A stretch of 27,831 bases of DNA from Oscillospiraceae bacterium. GTDB taxonomy: Bacteria; Bacillota; Clostridia; Oscillospirales; Acutalibacteraceae. Position numbers and translations under genes: made by a program. Position 1 is the first letter of the stretch; every line of letters begins with the position of its first letter. The stretch covers positions 1-27,831 of the forward strand of contig WQRM01000003.1 of the NCBI GenBank assembly GCA_009786735.1. The letters are read 5' to 3'. Positions 14,924 through 22,423 of the stretch are shown in pieces. The notes below the pieces were generated by a model, which saw only the letters and a program-made list of their open reading frames with translations, did not search any database and was not told the DNA's origin.

Positions 14924-15022
14924 TTTTTGGCTGTCCGCCAGCCCACTGGCAACCGAAGTCCAGCAAGTCTTTCAGGTTTTTGGCTGCCTGCCAGCCCACT
15001 AGCACCCGAAGTCTAGCAAGTC
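14924..15022 (-). repeat. Two 46-bp direct repeats in the RNA region
   Basis: Copies at 14977-15022 and 14924-14969 differ at six positions and are 53 bp apart. They share, on the plus strand, TTTTTGGCTG at the start and AGCAAGTC at the end. Several differences fall in paired positions of the predicted hairpins or in loops. Confidence 0.85.
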
Positions 15023-15081
15023 GTCGGATTTTTAAGGTGTCAACCCACCCAGAGCAAGATTTGCACCTTCCTCTCAACTAT

Positions 15082-15110
15082 ATTATATGCTATTTTTTTC
15101 TCTTTGTCAA
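15082..15110 (-). promoter_or_regulatory. Perfect consensus promoter for the repeat RNA
   Basis: On the minus strand TTGACA (15105-15110), 17-bp spacer, TATAAT (15082-15087). It starts the repeat RNA and, by read-through, the nuclease and DUF4062 genes. Confidence 0.85.
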
Positions 15111-15310
15111 TAAAAATTTTCTCAAAAACCAAAATTTCCAAATAAAGGCTTTTCTTGCATCTCATTCGCCGCGCAAGTGCGGTGAAATGCTCACGTTTTT
15201 GCATTTACTTGTGACAATTTCCCAAAGCCCATGATATAAATTGAAGTACAGCGAGGACAACCTACCTAGCGAACTATGCCCAAGCACTTCCCACAGAATA
15301 AAATTTTTGC

Positions 15311-15339
15311 TTGAAATTAACACGGGCATGCGGTATAAT
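15311..15339 (+). promoter_or_regulatory. Outward promoter at the element's right end
   Basis: TTGAAA (15311-15316), 17-bp spacer, TATAAT (15334-15339). Transcription would start near 15346 and cross the right attachment site. In the integrated state it enters the 3' part of the SleC-like gene, where no ATG, GTG or TTG start is in frame between 15346 and 15396. In the circle it would lead into the small ORF and the recombinase. Confidence 0.7.
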
Positions 15340-15366
15340 AGCCTTATAGATAGGGCGTTTCGAGCT

Positions 15367-15395
15367 ATTCGGTGTTTTGTACACGTCACAAATGT
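15367..15395 (+). other. attR: element arm and core
   Basis: Core AAATGT (15390-15395) preceded by the element arm 15367-15390. This arm is the inverted complement of 7893-7916 at 21 of 24 positions. To the right the SleC-like frame resumes. Confidence 0.85.
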
Positions 15396-16671
15396 CGCCA
15401 GCAGTGAAGTTTACCCAACTTGGCCAGAACAGGCCCTTCGTGCCAACATCTTGGCCATTGTGAGCTTTGCGCTCAACCGCGTGTACACGGAATTTTACCG
15501 TGCGCAAAACCTGCCGTTCGACATCACCAACTCCACCCAGTTTGACCAAGCTTATATTCATGGTCGAGTGATTTTCGACAGCATCAGCCGCCTGGTGGAC
15601 GAACACTTCAATGACTACATTCGTCGCCGCGGACACGTTGAGCCCATGTTCGCGCAATATTGCTCCGGGCGCAGCGTCACCTGCCGTGGCATGAGCCAGT
15701 GGGGCAGCTTTGACCTTGCCCGCCAAGGCTTCAGCTATATGCGCATTTTGCAGCACTACTATGGCAACAACATCGAGATCGTCTACAACGCCCCGCAAGG
15801 TCGCGTGCTGCCCAGCTATCCCGGGCGGCTGATGCGGCGCGGCAGCAGCGGCGAGCCCGTGCGCACCATCCAAATGATGCTCGCGCGCATCTCGCGCAAT
15901 TTCCCGGCAATCCCCCGCCCCGAGGTGAACACCGGCGTGTTTGATGCTCGCACCGAGCAAGCCGTACGCGTGTTCCAGCGCACCTTCAACCTCGCGCAAG
16001 ACGGCATTGTCGGTCCGCTCACTTGGAATCGCATGCGGCAAATCTTCAACGGTGTCAAGCGCCTGAACGAACTGAACAGCGAAGGGCTCACCGCCGAAGA
16101 GATCCAGATGCTCTATTCGCCGGTGCTGCGCTGGGGCGACCGCGGCTTTGACGTGCGTGCGGTGCAACTGTATCTGCGGTTCTACAGTCTGTTTTATCCC
16201 GCCATCCCCAACTTGCTCGCCGACGGCATTTTTGGCCCCATCACCGACGGCGCGGTGCGGGCATTCCAGCAGCAGTTTGGGCTAACGGTAGACGGCATTG
16301 TTGGTCGCCAAACCTACAATGCCATGGTGAATCAATATCCCGCGCACTACAACCGTTTGTCTGCCGAGCAACGCCGTGGGATATATCCCGGTCGCGCATT
16401 TTCGCAAGGTGACAGCGGCGCGAAAGTCCGCGAGCTGCAGCAACTGCTCAACGCCGTAGCACCCTACGTGCCCGCCATGGACATCGTGGCCGTGGACGGC
16501 AACTACGGTGCGCGCACCACCGAGGCCGTGCGTGCGTTCCAATATTACGCACAGCTGCCCCTAAGCGGCGACGTGGGCATCATCACTTGGAATGCCGTGC
16601 TGGACGCCTATCTGCACCGCAACGAGATGACCGACAACCCCGCCACGGTGCGTTTTGCGGCGTTAGACTAA
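15396..16671 (+). CDS. SleC-like cortex-lytic enzyme, 3' part (SpoIID-like domain and three peptidoglycan-binding domains)
   Basis: This is the remaining 424 codons of the gene begun at 7786. In the restored 461-aa protein, NVASSEVYPTWPE (36-48) carries the SpoIID-type Glu41. Then come LNRVYTEFYR, FDITNSTQFDQAY and FAQYCSGRSVTCRGMSQWG (122-140), all typical of clostridial SleC. Three peptidoglycan-binding domains follow at about 184-250, 282-347 and 373-440; C. perfringens-type SleC has one. SleC degrades spore cortex during germination after proteolytic activation. The frame is intact and in good host codon use, which argues against decay. An open frame enters from the element (TTG 15241) but has no convincing start after the 15311 promoter. 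Confidence 0.9.
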
Positions 16672-16680
16672 CATGAAAAA

Positions 16681-16700
16681 CCGCCCTCATTCGGGGGCGG
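16681..16700 (-). terminator. Terminator formed by the 3' end of the zeta-type gene
   Basis: CCGCCC and GGGCGG pair around an 8-base loop. On the minus strand TTTTTC follows, and the zeta-type gene's last codons form the left arm. On the plus strand the T-run is poor, so termination of the SleC-like gene is less certain. Confidence 0.75.
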
Positions 16701-17328
16701 TTGAGTTATGTGTTAGATTGCCGATTACCATTACCCGTTCACGCGCCTTGCTTAAGACGTGTTTTTCAAACCATGCAGAACTCCGCAAAGGCAAAATTTG
16801 CTGCTCTCCAAACATTACGTTTTGTTGTACAGCAACCAATTCAGGTTTATCACTGCTGTTATCATAAAAAATCGTTTCGTCCGCCGCACACATCACATCA
16901 TACATCAAGTTCATGGCGCGTGCATAGCGCGACAGAATTTTGTCCACCGGCACGTCATGTCCGCCTTGCGCCACGCGACTTTGCACGCGCGCGATGTTAA
17001 TTTGCGGGTCATCGGTTGTCACATAAACAACATGGACTTTATAGCCCAGCCACTTCGCCTTGCGGATAAATTCCAGCTTTTCGTGTGTCGATAACACTGT
17101 TTCAAATGCAAACGACTTCCCCAGCGCTAATCGAATTTCACGCTGCGTCTCGGCTTCTTGCATCGCTTTGATATAGGCTTGCACATCGTTTTTCTCATGC
17201 TCAACAACATAGTTGTCTGGACAGATAAAATCTTGCGGGCAATGTCCCATCGCAAGCGCGTTTTTCACAATCGTGGACTTGCCGGAGCCATTTGGTCCAG
17301 CAAACACAACCATGATTTTATCACTCAC
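16687..17328 (-). CDS. Zeta-toxin-like P-loop kinase
   Basis: A 213-aa ATPase/kinase with a Walker A motif FAGPNGSGKSTIVKN near the start and the substrate-loop region FAFETVLSTHEKLEFIRKAK followed by YKVHVVYVTTDDPQINIARVQSRVAQGGHDVP, as in zeta-toxin and related small kinases. True zeta toxins phosphorylate UDP-N-acetylglucosamine; whether this one does is unknown. The start is a GTG that overlaps the stop of the small upstream gene (GTGA). The stop lies inside the terminator hairpin. It is convergent with the SleC-like gene. Confidence 0.85.
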   Translation of the reverse strand: MSDKIMVVFAGPNGSGKSTIVKNALAMGHCPQDFICPDNYVVEHEKNDVQAYIKAMQEAETQREIRLALGKSFAFETVLSTHEKLEFIRKAKWLGYKVHVVYVTTDDPQINIARVQSRVAQGGHDVPVDKILSRYARAMNLMYDVMCAADETIFYDNSSDKPELVAVQQNVMFGEQQILPLRSSAWFEKHVLSKARERVMVIGNLTHNSTAPE

Positions 17329-17462
17329 GCTGCTTCCTCCGAATACTTTTGGGCATATTCTAGCGCAGCCTTCTTTGCAGACTCACGCGCCAGTTTGTCA
17401 AGCGTTTCCTTCACTTCGGCGTAGGGGTACACGATGATTTCCATGTTGCGCAGTTCTTCCAT
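17325..17462 (-). CDS. Small partner/antitoxin candidate of the zeta-type kinase
   Basis: A 45-aa charged helical protein (MEELRNMEIIVYPYAEVKET, then KLARESAKKAALEYAQKY). The start at 17462 is chosen because AAAGGCGG lies upstream; a further in-frame ATG at 17483 sits on the predicted transcription start. The last codon overlaps the kinase GTG. Order and coupling fit an antitoxin gene before a toxin gene, but sequence similarity to epsilon antitoxins is not seen. Confidence 0.7.
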   Translation of the reverse strand: MEELRNMEIIVYPYAEVKETLDKLARESAKKAALEYAQKYSEEAA

Positions 17463-17488
17463 GCTCGCACCGCCTTTCTTCATTTCAT

Positions 17489-17517
17489 AGTATAGCACAA
17501 TCTCGCCGAAAAGTCAA
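17489..17517 (-). promoter_or_regulatory. Sigma-A promoter of the zeta-type operon
   Basis: On the minus strand TTGACT (17512-17517), 17-bp spacer, TATACT (17489-17494). Confidence 0.75.
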
Positions 17518-17542
17518 CCACGGCAATTTTTTCAAAAAAAGC

Positions 17543-17571
17543 TTGACATTTTCGCTCGCGTGTGCTATACT
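17543..17571 (+). promoter_or_regulatory. Sigma-A promoter of the trp operon
   Basis: TTGACA (17543-17548), 17-bp spacer, TATACT (17566-17571); transcription start near 17578. It lies back to back with the zeta-type promoter. Confidence 0.85.
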
Positions 17572-17577
17572 GGTTAG

Positions 17578-17853
17578 TAATCAAATAGCCAACCAAACCA
17601 ACGAGGCAGAGGTAAAGGCAGCAAATGCGCAATCCAGAGAGTCCGGGGTAGCTGAGAACCGGGCAGAGATGCAGGCTGTTAAATGGACTGCTGAGGGCGC
17701 CGTGCAAAGCGGCGACGTCACACCCGCGTGAGTGGTGAGCAGTATGTTAGTACTGTATCAAAGTGCACGGGCAACCGTGAATCCAAGGTGGCACCGCGGA
17801 ATAAGTTTATTTCGTCCTTGATGAAGCCGTGAGGCTTTGTCGAGGATTTTTTT
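17578..17853 (+). promoter_or_regulatory. T-box riboswitch (tRNA-Trp) leader
   Basis: A leader of about 280 nt with the T-box AAGGTGGCACCGCGG at 17785-17799. Stem I has the AGAG-type bulge sequence and GCTGAGAACCGG. The specifier loop reads AAATGGACTGCTGAG, with TGG (17684-17686) as the Trp codon. Uncharged tRNA-Trp would pair with the specifier and the T-box bulge and stabilise the antiterminator. The following terminator is at 17816-17853. This couples trp gene expression to tRNA charging. Confidence 0.95.
17816..17853 (+). terminator. T-box-controlled attenuator terminator
   Basis: CCTTGATGAAGCC and GGCTTTGTCGAGG pair around GTGA, followed by seven T residues. Confidence 0.88.
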
Positions 17854-17874
17854 GTATTTTTAGGAGGGATTCGC

Positions 17875-19278
17875 ATGATTAGACCAACTCTGGCGCAGGC
17901 GAAAGCCGCCGCGCAGCACCACAGCATCGTGCCCATCGCGCTGGAGATTTTCAGCGACACCAAAACGCCCATGGAAATTCTGCGGCAAATGCGCCGCCAA
18001 AGCGATGACTGGTTCATCCTCGAAAGCGTAAACGGCGGCGACAGCTGGGGACGCTACACCTTTTTGGGCTATAAGCCCGTGCAGCAGTTGTGCAATGGCG
18101 GCATCGAAGACGTTCGCGTCTTGCTGAAAAAATACCACAGCGCACGGGTGAAAGACTTGCCGCCCTTCACCGGTGGCTTCGTTGGCTACTTTGCCTACGA
18201 TTTCGTCCAGCAGCTCATTCCCGGGCTGCAGCTGCACGCCAAAAACGATGAAGACTTCGCCGACTTCCACCTGATGCGCATCGACAAAGTGGTGGCCTTT
18301 GACCACTTCAAGCAAAAGATTTATCTCATCGTTAACGTGCCTGCGCAGGACATTGAAAGCAGCTACATCGCGGGCGTGGAGACGCTCAAAGACATGGAGC
18401 GCGCCCTGATGGTGCAGGCAGATAATACCAACGAGCAAAGCCACTGCGGCGAGTTCACCGCGCTGCACAGCAAAGCGCAATTCCATGCAATGATTGAGAA
18501 AGTGCAGCACCACATCAAGGAAGGCGATATTTTTCAGGCGGTCGTCTCCAACCGATTCACCGCGCCGTTCAGCGGCTCGCTGCTCAACACCTACCGCTTG
18601 CTGCGCACCATCAACCCGTCGCCCTACATGTGCCACATGCGCTTGGGCGGTTTGGAGATCGCCTGCGCCTCGCCGGAGACCCTCGTGTCGCTGCAAGAAG
18701 GCAAACTCAGCTCCTTCCCACTAGCGGGCACCTGCAAACGTGGTGCCACGCCGGAAGAAGATGCCGCGCTCATCGATGCGCTGCTCTCCAACGAGAAAGA
18801 GCTCGCTGAGCACGACATGCTCGTGGATCTTGCCCGCAACGACCTCGGTCGCGTGGCACAGTTTGGCAGCGTGCAGGTGCAGGACTACCGCGCCGTCAAG
18901 AAATTTTCGCACGTCAGCCACATTTCGTCGCACGTGGTGGGCAAGCTCAAACCCGATTGCGACCCCATTGATGTTCTCGCAGCCACGCTGCCCGCTGGCA
19001 CGCTCAGCGGCGCGCCAAAGAAACGCGCCTGCGAAATCATCGACGACTGCGAGGGGCACAAGCGCGGTGCCTACGGCGGCGCACTGGGTTACATCGACTT
19101 CACCGGCAACATGGACATGTGCATCGGCATCCGCATGGCCGTGCTCAAGGACGGCAAGGTGCATGTGCAGGCCGGCGCAGGCGTGGTGGCGCAAAGCACG
19201 CCCGACGCCGAATACGCCGAGGTGCAGAACAAAGCCTTTGCGATGATGCTGGCACTGCAAGGCGCACAAAATTTGTAG
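17875..19278 (+). CDS. trpE: Anthranilate synthase component I
   Basis: 467 aa; makes anthranilate from chorismate with ammonia supplied by TrpG. LESVNGGDSWGRYTFLGY near residues 44-61 corresponds to the tryptophan feedback pocket. The chorismate-binding core has GDIFQAVVSNRF, NPSPYMCHM, PETLVSL, PLAGTCKRG, HDMLVDLARNDLGRV, LPAGTLSGAPKKRACEIID and GYIDFTGNMDMCIGIRM. PLAGTCKRG replaces the more usual PIAGTRPRG. RBS AGGAGG lies 8 bases before the ATG, just past the T-box terminator. First gene of the trp operon. Confidence 0.95.
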   Translation: MIRPTLAQAKAAAQHHSIVPIALEIFSDTKTPMEILRQMRRQSDDWFILESVNGGDSWGRYTFLGYKPVQQLCNGGIEDVRVLLKKYHSARVKDLPPFTGGFVGYFAYDFVQQLIPGLQLHAKNDEDFADFHLMRIDKVVAFDHFKQKIYLIVNVPAQDIESSYIAGVETLKDMERALMVQADNTNEQSHCGEFTALHSKAQFHAMIEKVQHHIKEGDIFQAVVSNRFTAPFSGSLLNTYRLLRTINPSPYMCHMRLGGLEIACASPETLVSLQEGKLSSFPLAGTCKRGATPEEDAALIDALLSNEKELAEHDMLVDLARNDLGRVAQFGSVQVQDYRAVKKFSHVSHISSHVVGKLKPDCDPIDVLAATLPAGTLSGAPKKRACEIIDDCEGHKRGAYGGALGYIDFTGNMDMCIGIRMAVLKDGKVHVQAGAGVVAQSTPDAEYAEVQNKAFAMMLALQGAQNL

Positions 19279-19353
19279 GAATCACCAGCCCTGCGCACTA
19301 GATAAACATCCCGGACAGCGCTGGGGCGCTATCCCTACACGAAAGGAAATCCC

Positions 19354-19920
19354 ATGATTCTCATCATCGACAACTACGACAGCTTCACCTATAATCTATA
19401 CCAACTGGTGGGGCAACTGCGCAGCGATGTCACCGTGGCCTACAACGACCACATCACCTGCGACGACATTGCCGCCATGCAGCCCAGCCACATCATCCTC
19501 TCCCCCGGGCCGGGCAGGCCCGCCAACGCCGGCGTGTGCAAAGACGTCATCGCGCGCTTTGCCGGGGAGATCCCGCTGCTGGGCATTTGCCTGGGCCACC
19601 AAGCCATCTGCGAGGTATATGGCGCAACGGTGGGCTACGCGAAAACGCTCATGCACGGCAAAGCCTGTGGGCTGCACATCGCCAACGGCAACCCGATTTT
19701 CCGCGGACTCCCTCCCCTGCTGCAGGCCGGGCGCTATCACTCCCTTGCTGCCGAGCGCGGCACGTTGCCCGATGACCTGCTGGTCATCGCCGAAACCGAC
19801 GACGGCGAAGTCATGGGCGTGAAGCACCATAGCCACGCGCTGTTTGGGCTGCAGTTCCACCCGGAGTCCATCCTCACACCGCAAGGCAGCAAGATTGTGG
19901 AGAATTTTTTGCAGGTTTAG
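19354..19920 (+). CDS. trpG: Anthranilate synthase glutaminase component
   Basis: 188 aa, class I glutamine amidotransferase. IDNYDSFTYNL opens the protein, SPGPGRP marks the oxyanion region, GICLGHQAI carries the catalytic Cys, and FHPES near the C-terminus gives His and Glu. It lacks the C-terminal fusion seen in some TrpGD proteins. It is separated from trpE by 75 bp containing a small hairpin and CCCTACA. GAAAGGA precedes the ATG. It may also serve para-aminobenzoate synthesis, but the operon points to Trp. Confidence 0.95.
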   Translation: MILIIDNYDSFTYNLYQLVGQLRSDVTVAYNDHITCDDIAAMQPSHIILSPGPGRPANAGVCKDVIARFAGEIPLLGICLGHQAICEVYGATVGYAKTLMHGKACGLHIANGNPIFRGLPPLLQAGRYHSLAAERGTLPDDLLVIAETDDGEVMGVKHHSHALFGLQFHPESILTPQGSKIVENFLQV

Positions 19921-19966
19921 TCCGCGCCTGCGGGCGCAAAGTTTTCGCTACTTTTTTTTGCAAAAA

Positions 19967-20080
19967 CCACCTGCGGTGGGGCTTCGTCGCTTCGCTGTGC
20001 TCTATCACAACCCCATAAAAAATCCCCGCGCGCGCAGCGCGACTAAAGTTTTTTTGGTTCTTTTTTTTCAAAAAAAGAAC
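19967..20080 (+). repeat. Dispersed repeat, full copy before trpD
   Basis: Starts CCACCTGCGG, runs through GGGCTTCGTCGCTTCGCTGT and GCGCGACTAAAGTTTTTTT, and ends in arms GTTCTTTTTTT and AAAAAAAGAAC (20057-20080). The trpD RBS AAAGGAG follows at once. The matching inverted copy is at 3105-3207. Confidence 0.75.
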
Positions 20081-20096
20081 AGAAAAGGAGCTACCC

Positions 20097-21110
20097 ATGA
20101 TTCACCAAGCCATATATGACATTCTGGCCAAGCGTGATTTGTCGCTTGACCAAACCACCGCCGTGATGCAGCAAATGATGACCGGCGAGGCGACCCCGGC
20201 GCAGATGGGCGCATTTTTGGCGGCCATGCGCCTGAAGGGCGAAACGATTGACGAAATCACCGCGTGTGCGCGTGTGCTGCGCGAAAAATGCGTGAAGCTC
20301 ACGCCGAAAACCGACGTGCTGGACATCGTGGGCACCGGTGGCGATGAGTTGTTCACGTTCAACATCAGCACGGTTGCGGCGTTCGTGGTTGCGGCAGGCG
20401 GCGTGCCCGTGGCTAAGCACGGCAACCGCAGTGTGAGCAGCAAATGCGGCAGCGCAGACGTGCTGGAGGCACTGGGCGCGAACATCATGATTCCCGCCGA
20501 GGCAAGCCAGCGCGTGCTGGACGAAACCGGCATGTGCTTCATGATGGCGCAAGTGTATCACAGCGCGATGAAGCATGTTGCGCCCGTGCGGCGCGAGCTC
20601 GGCGTGCGCACGATGTTCAACATTCTCGGTCCGCTTGCAAACCCTGCAGGTGCCACGTTGCAGCTGCTTGGCGTGTATGACGAAAACCTCGTGGAGCCTC
20701 TCGCTAACGTGCTGCTGAACCTCGGCGTGAAGCGCGCGATGGTCGTGCACGGACACGATGGCTTGGACGAAATCACGCTGACGGGCACATCAACGATCTG
20801 CGAAGTGGCGGACGGTCAGCTCAACAGTTATTTCATCACGCCCGAGCAATTCGGTCTGCAGCGCTGCACAATTGAAGACCTCGTTGGCGGTGATCCTGCT
20901 GAAAACGCCGCCATCGCACAGGCGATTTTGTCGGGCGAACCCGGTCCGCGCCGCGACATCGTGGTGCTCAACGCCGCGTGCTGCCTGTATATGGGGCACA
21001 ACGACATCACCATGCGCGAGTGCGTGCGGCTGGCACAGCACATGATTGACAGCGGCAAAGCCCTGGATACACTCAACGCGTTTGTGAGGGCAACCAATGA
21101 ATATACTTGA
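20097..21110 (+). CDS. trpD: Anthranilate phosphoribosyltransferase
   Basis: 337 aa; joins anthranilate and PRPP. VGTGGDELFTFNIST is the PRPP-binding loop, KHGNRSVSSKCGSADVLEALG the conserved signature, and FNILGPLANPAG the C-terminal motif. The usual size is about 340 aa. RBS AAAGGAG is 6-7 bases before the ATG. The last 14 bases overlap trpC. A 176-bp gap with a dispersed repeat separates it from trpG. Confidence 0.96.
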   Translation: MIHQAIYDILAKRDLSLDQTTAVMQQMMTGEATPAQMGAFLAAMRLKGETIDEITACARVLREKCVKLTPKTDVLDIVGTGGDELFTFNISTVAAFVVAAGGVPVAKHGNRSVSSKCGSADVLEALGANIMIPAEASQRVLDETGMCFMMAQVYHSAMKHVAPVRRELGVRTMFNILGPLANPAGATLQLLGVYDENLVEPLANVLLNLGVKRAMVVHGHDGLDEITLTGTSTICEVADGQLNSYFITPEQFGLQRCTIEDLVGGDPAENAAIAQAILSGEPGPRRDIVVLNAACCLYMGHNDITMRECVRLAQHMIDSGKALDTLNAFVRATNEYT

Positions 21111-21861
21111 CCGCATCGTGGAATCCACCAAACTGCGTGTTGCGCACGACAAGGCATCGACCTTTACGCCGACAAGTAAAACACCTTTACAGCCCTTTGC
21201 GTTCGAGCACGCTTTGCGCGGTGAGAACCTGCACTTCATCTGCGAAGTCAAGCGTGCGTCGCCCAGCAAAGGCATCATCGCGCACGAGTTCCCCCACGTG
21301 CAGATTGCGCAGGAGTACGAAGCCGCAGGCGCAGCGGCCATTTCGGTGCTCACCGAGCCGGAGTTCTTCCACGGCAGCGATGCCTATCTGCAGGAAATCC
21401 GCGCCGCTGTGCACACGCCGTTGCTGCGCAAAGACTTCACCATTGATGCCTTTCAGATTGAGCAAGCTGCCATGCTGGGCGCAGATGCCGTGCTGCTGAT
21501 TTGCGCGATATTGAGCGAACCGCAACTAGGCGACTTCATCAAACGGGCGGACAACCTTGGGCTCTCTTGCTTAGTGGAGGCACACGACGAGGATGAGCTG
21601 CACACAGCGTTGCGTGCAGGCGCGCGCGTGGTGGGCGTGAACAACCGCAACCTCAAGACTTTCGACGTTGACCTGCACAACAGCATTCGCTTGCGCAAGC
21701 TCGCGCCGCCCGAGGCGATTTTCGTGGCCGAAAGCGGCATTCGCACCGCCCACGATGTGCGCCTGCTGCGCGAACACGGCATCCACGCGGCGCTGGTTGG
21801 CGAAACACTCATGCGCGCGCCGTGCAAAAAAGCAGCATTGGAGGCTCTGCGTGAAGGTTAA
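21097..21861 (+). CDS. trpC: Indole-3-glycerol phosphate synthase
   Basis: 254 aa, TIM barrel that closes CdRP to indole-3-glycerol phosphate. FICEVKRASPSKGII has the catalytic Glu and Lys, LTEPEFFHG and LLRKDFTIDAFQI follow, LVEAHDEDEL and GVNNRNLKTFDVD are typical, and VAESGIRT ends the barrel. It starts inside trpD and runs into trpF by 11 bases. Confidence 0.96.
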   Translation: MNILDRIVESTKLRVAHDKASTFTPTSKTPLQPFAFEHALRGENLHFICEVKRASPSKGIIAHEFPHVQIAQEYEAAGAAAISVLTEPEFFHGSDAYLQEIRAAVHTPLLRKDFTIDAFQIEQAAMLGADAVLLICAILSEPQLGDFIKRADNLGLSCLVEAHDEDELHTALRAGARVVGVNNRNLKTFDVDLHNSIRLRKLAPPEAIFVAESGIRTAHDVRLLREHGIHAALVGETLMRAPCKKAALEALREG

Positions 21862-22423
21862 GATTTGCGGGCTCACCCGCCCCGAAGACATCGCTGCCGT
21901 CAACGCCTGCCTGCCGGACTACATCGGCTTTGTGTTTGCGCCAAGCCGCCGCAGGGTCACGGTTGAACAGGCACGGCAGCTCAAGCAAGCACTTGACCCG
22001 CGCATTCAATCGGTGGGCGTGTTTGTGGATGCCGGGCTCGACGACATCGCGCCGGCGAGTGCGTTTCTCGATTTGATTCAGCTGCATGGCAGCGAAAGCG
22101 ATGATTTTGTGCGACAAGTAAAACGCCTTTACAGCTTGCCGGTGATCAAAGCGCTCCCTGTCGGGTCGGCTGGTGCGCCGCCCGCAGATTTTTACTTGTT
22201 CGACGGTCCGCAACCCGGCAGCGGACAACGCTTTGACTGGAGCATGCTGTCGAGCTATACCACACCTTATTTCCTCGCAGGCGGGCTGTCTGCCCATAAC
22301 ATCGCGCTTGCGGCAACGTGCAAGCCCTATTGCCTTGACGTGAGCAGCGGCGTGGAGACCAACGGGATGAAAGATCACGAAAAAATTTTGCAATTTGTAT
22401 CAACAGTGAGGAGGCTACCATGA
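21851..22423 (+). CDS. trpF: Phosphoribosylanthranilate isomerase
   Basis: 190 aa with a GTG start; Amadori rearrangement of PRA to Cd[13 protein letters not shown] carries the catalytic Cys, then [28 protein letters not shown] with the acidic region, [11 protein letters not shown] and [14 protein letters not shown] with the catalytic Asp. GGAGG inside the trpC end lies 6 bases before the GTG. The stop overlaps the trpB ATG. Confidence 0.95.
   Translation: MKVKICGLTRPEDIAAVNACLPDYIGFVFAPSRRRVTVEQARQLKQALDPRIQSVGVFVDAGLDDIAPASAFLDLIQLHGSESDDFVRQVKRLYSLPVIKALPVGSAGAPPADFYLFDGPQPGSGQRFDWSMLSSYTTPYFLAGGLSAHNIALAATCKPYCLDVSSGVETNGMKDHEKILQFVSTVRRLP

Larger units (their letters stand above)
14870..15075 (-). 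ncRNA. Candidate structured repeat RNA (type III antitoxin-like)
   Basis: It is driven by a consensus promoter, with a predicted start near 15075 and an end at the hairpin near 14878, about 200 nt. It holds two 46-nt repeats (14977-15022 and 14924-14969) and a degenerate third copy upstream (about 15025-15062). In each repeat two small hairpins are predicted. The first has arms CUAG/CUAG in one copy and CUGG/CCAG in the other, a compensatory A-U to G-C change; the second is GGCUG/CAGCC in both. No open frame of note. Its position, promoter, repeats and terminator just before a nuclease-like gene match type III toxin-antitoxin loci such as ToxIN, but the toxin is of a different family. Confidence 0.6.
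7896..15395 (+). mobile_element. 7.5-kb serine-recombinase intervening element in a sporulation gene
   Basis: Bounded by direct repeats AAATGT exactly 7,500 bp apart. Removal restores a 461-codon SleC-like gene; circle closure creates a near-palindromic attP. From left to right it holds a small ORF and a full-length large serine recombinase (plus strand), two inverted repeats and short iterons, a small resolvase module with an RHH gene, then a minus-strand cluster: promoter, structured RNA, PBECR4-like nuclease, DUF4062 protein, small ORF and a truncated recombinase. The right half (11.1-15.3 kb) is clearly more AT-rich than the host backbone. Between 15111 and 15310 I see no gene. No replication or conjugation gene is visible, so it is not a complete prophage or ICE. 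Confidence 0.88.

Noticed and set aside
14924..15022. CRISPR array
   Set aside because: Only two good 46-bp repeats with a 7-bp separation, internal hairpins, its own promoter and terminator, and no cas genes.
15241..15395. TTG at 15241 as the true start of a separate peptidoglycan-binding gene
   Set aside because: The first 51 codons lie in the element, lack an RBS and have no SleC similarity, while the 7786 fragment supplies exactly the missing N-terminus in frame.
7896..15395. Prophage or conjugative element
   Set aside because: No capsid, terminase, relaxase, T4SS or Rep gene is present. It could be a remnant, but only the recombination module and cargo are seen.
7786..16671. SleC-like gene as a decayed pseudogene
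   Set aside because: There is no stop, frameshift or gap in either part; the only defect is the exactly removable element.
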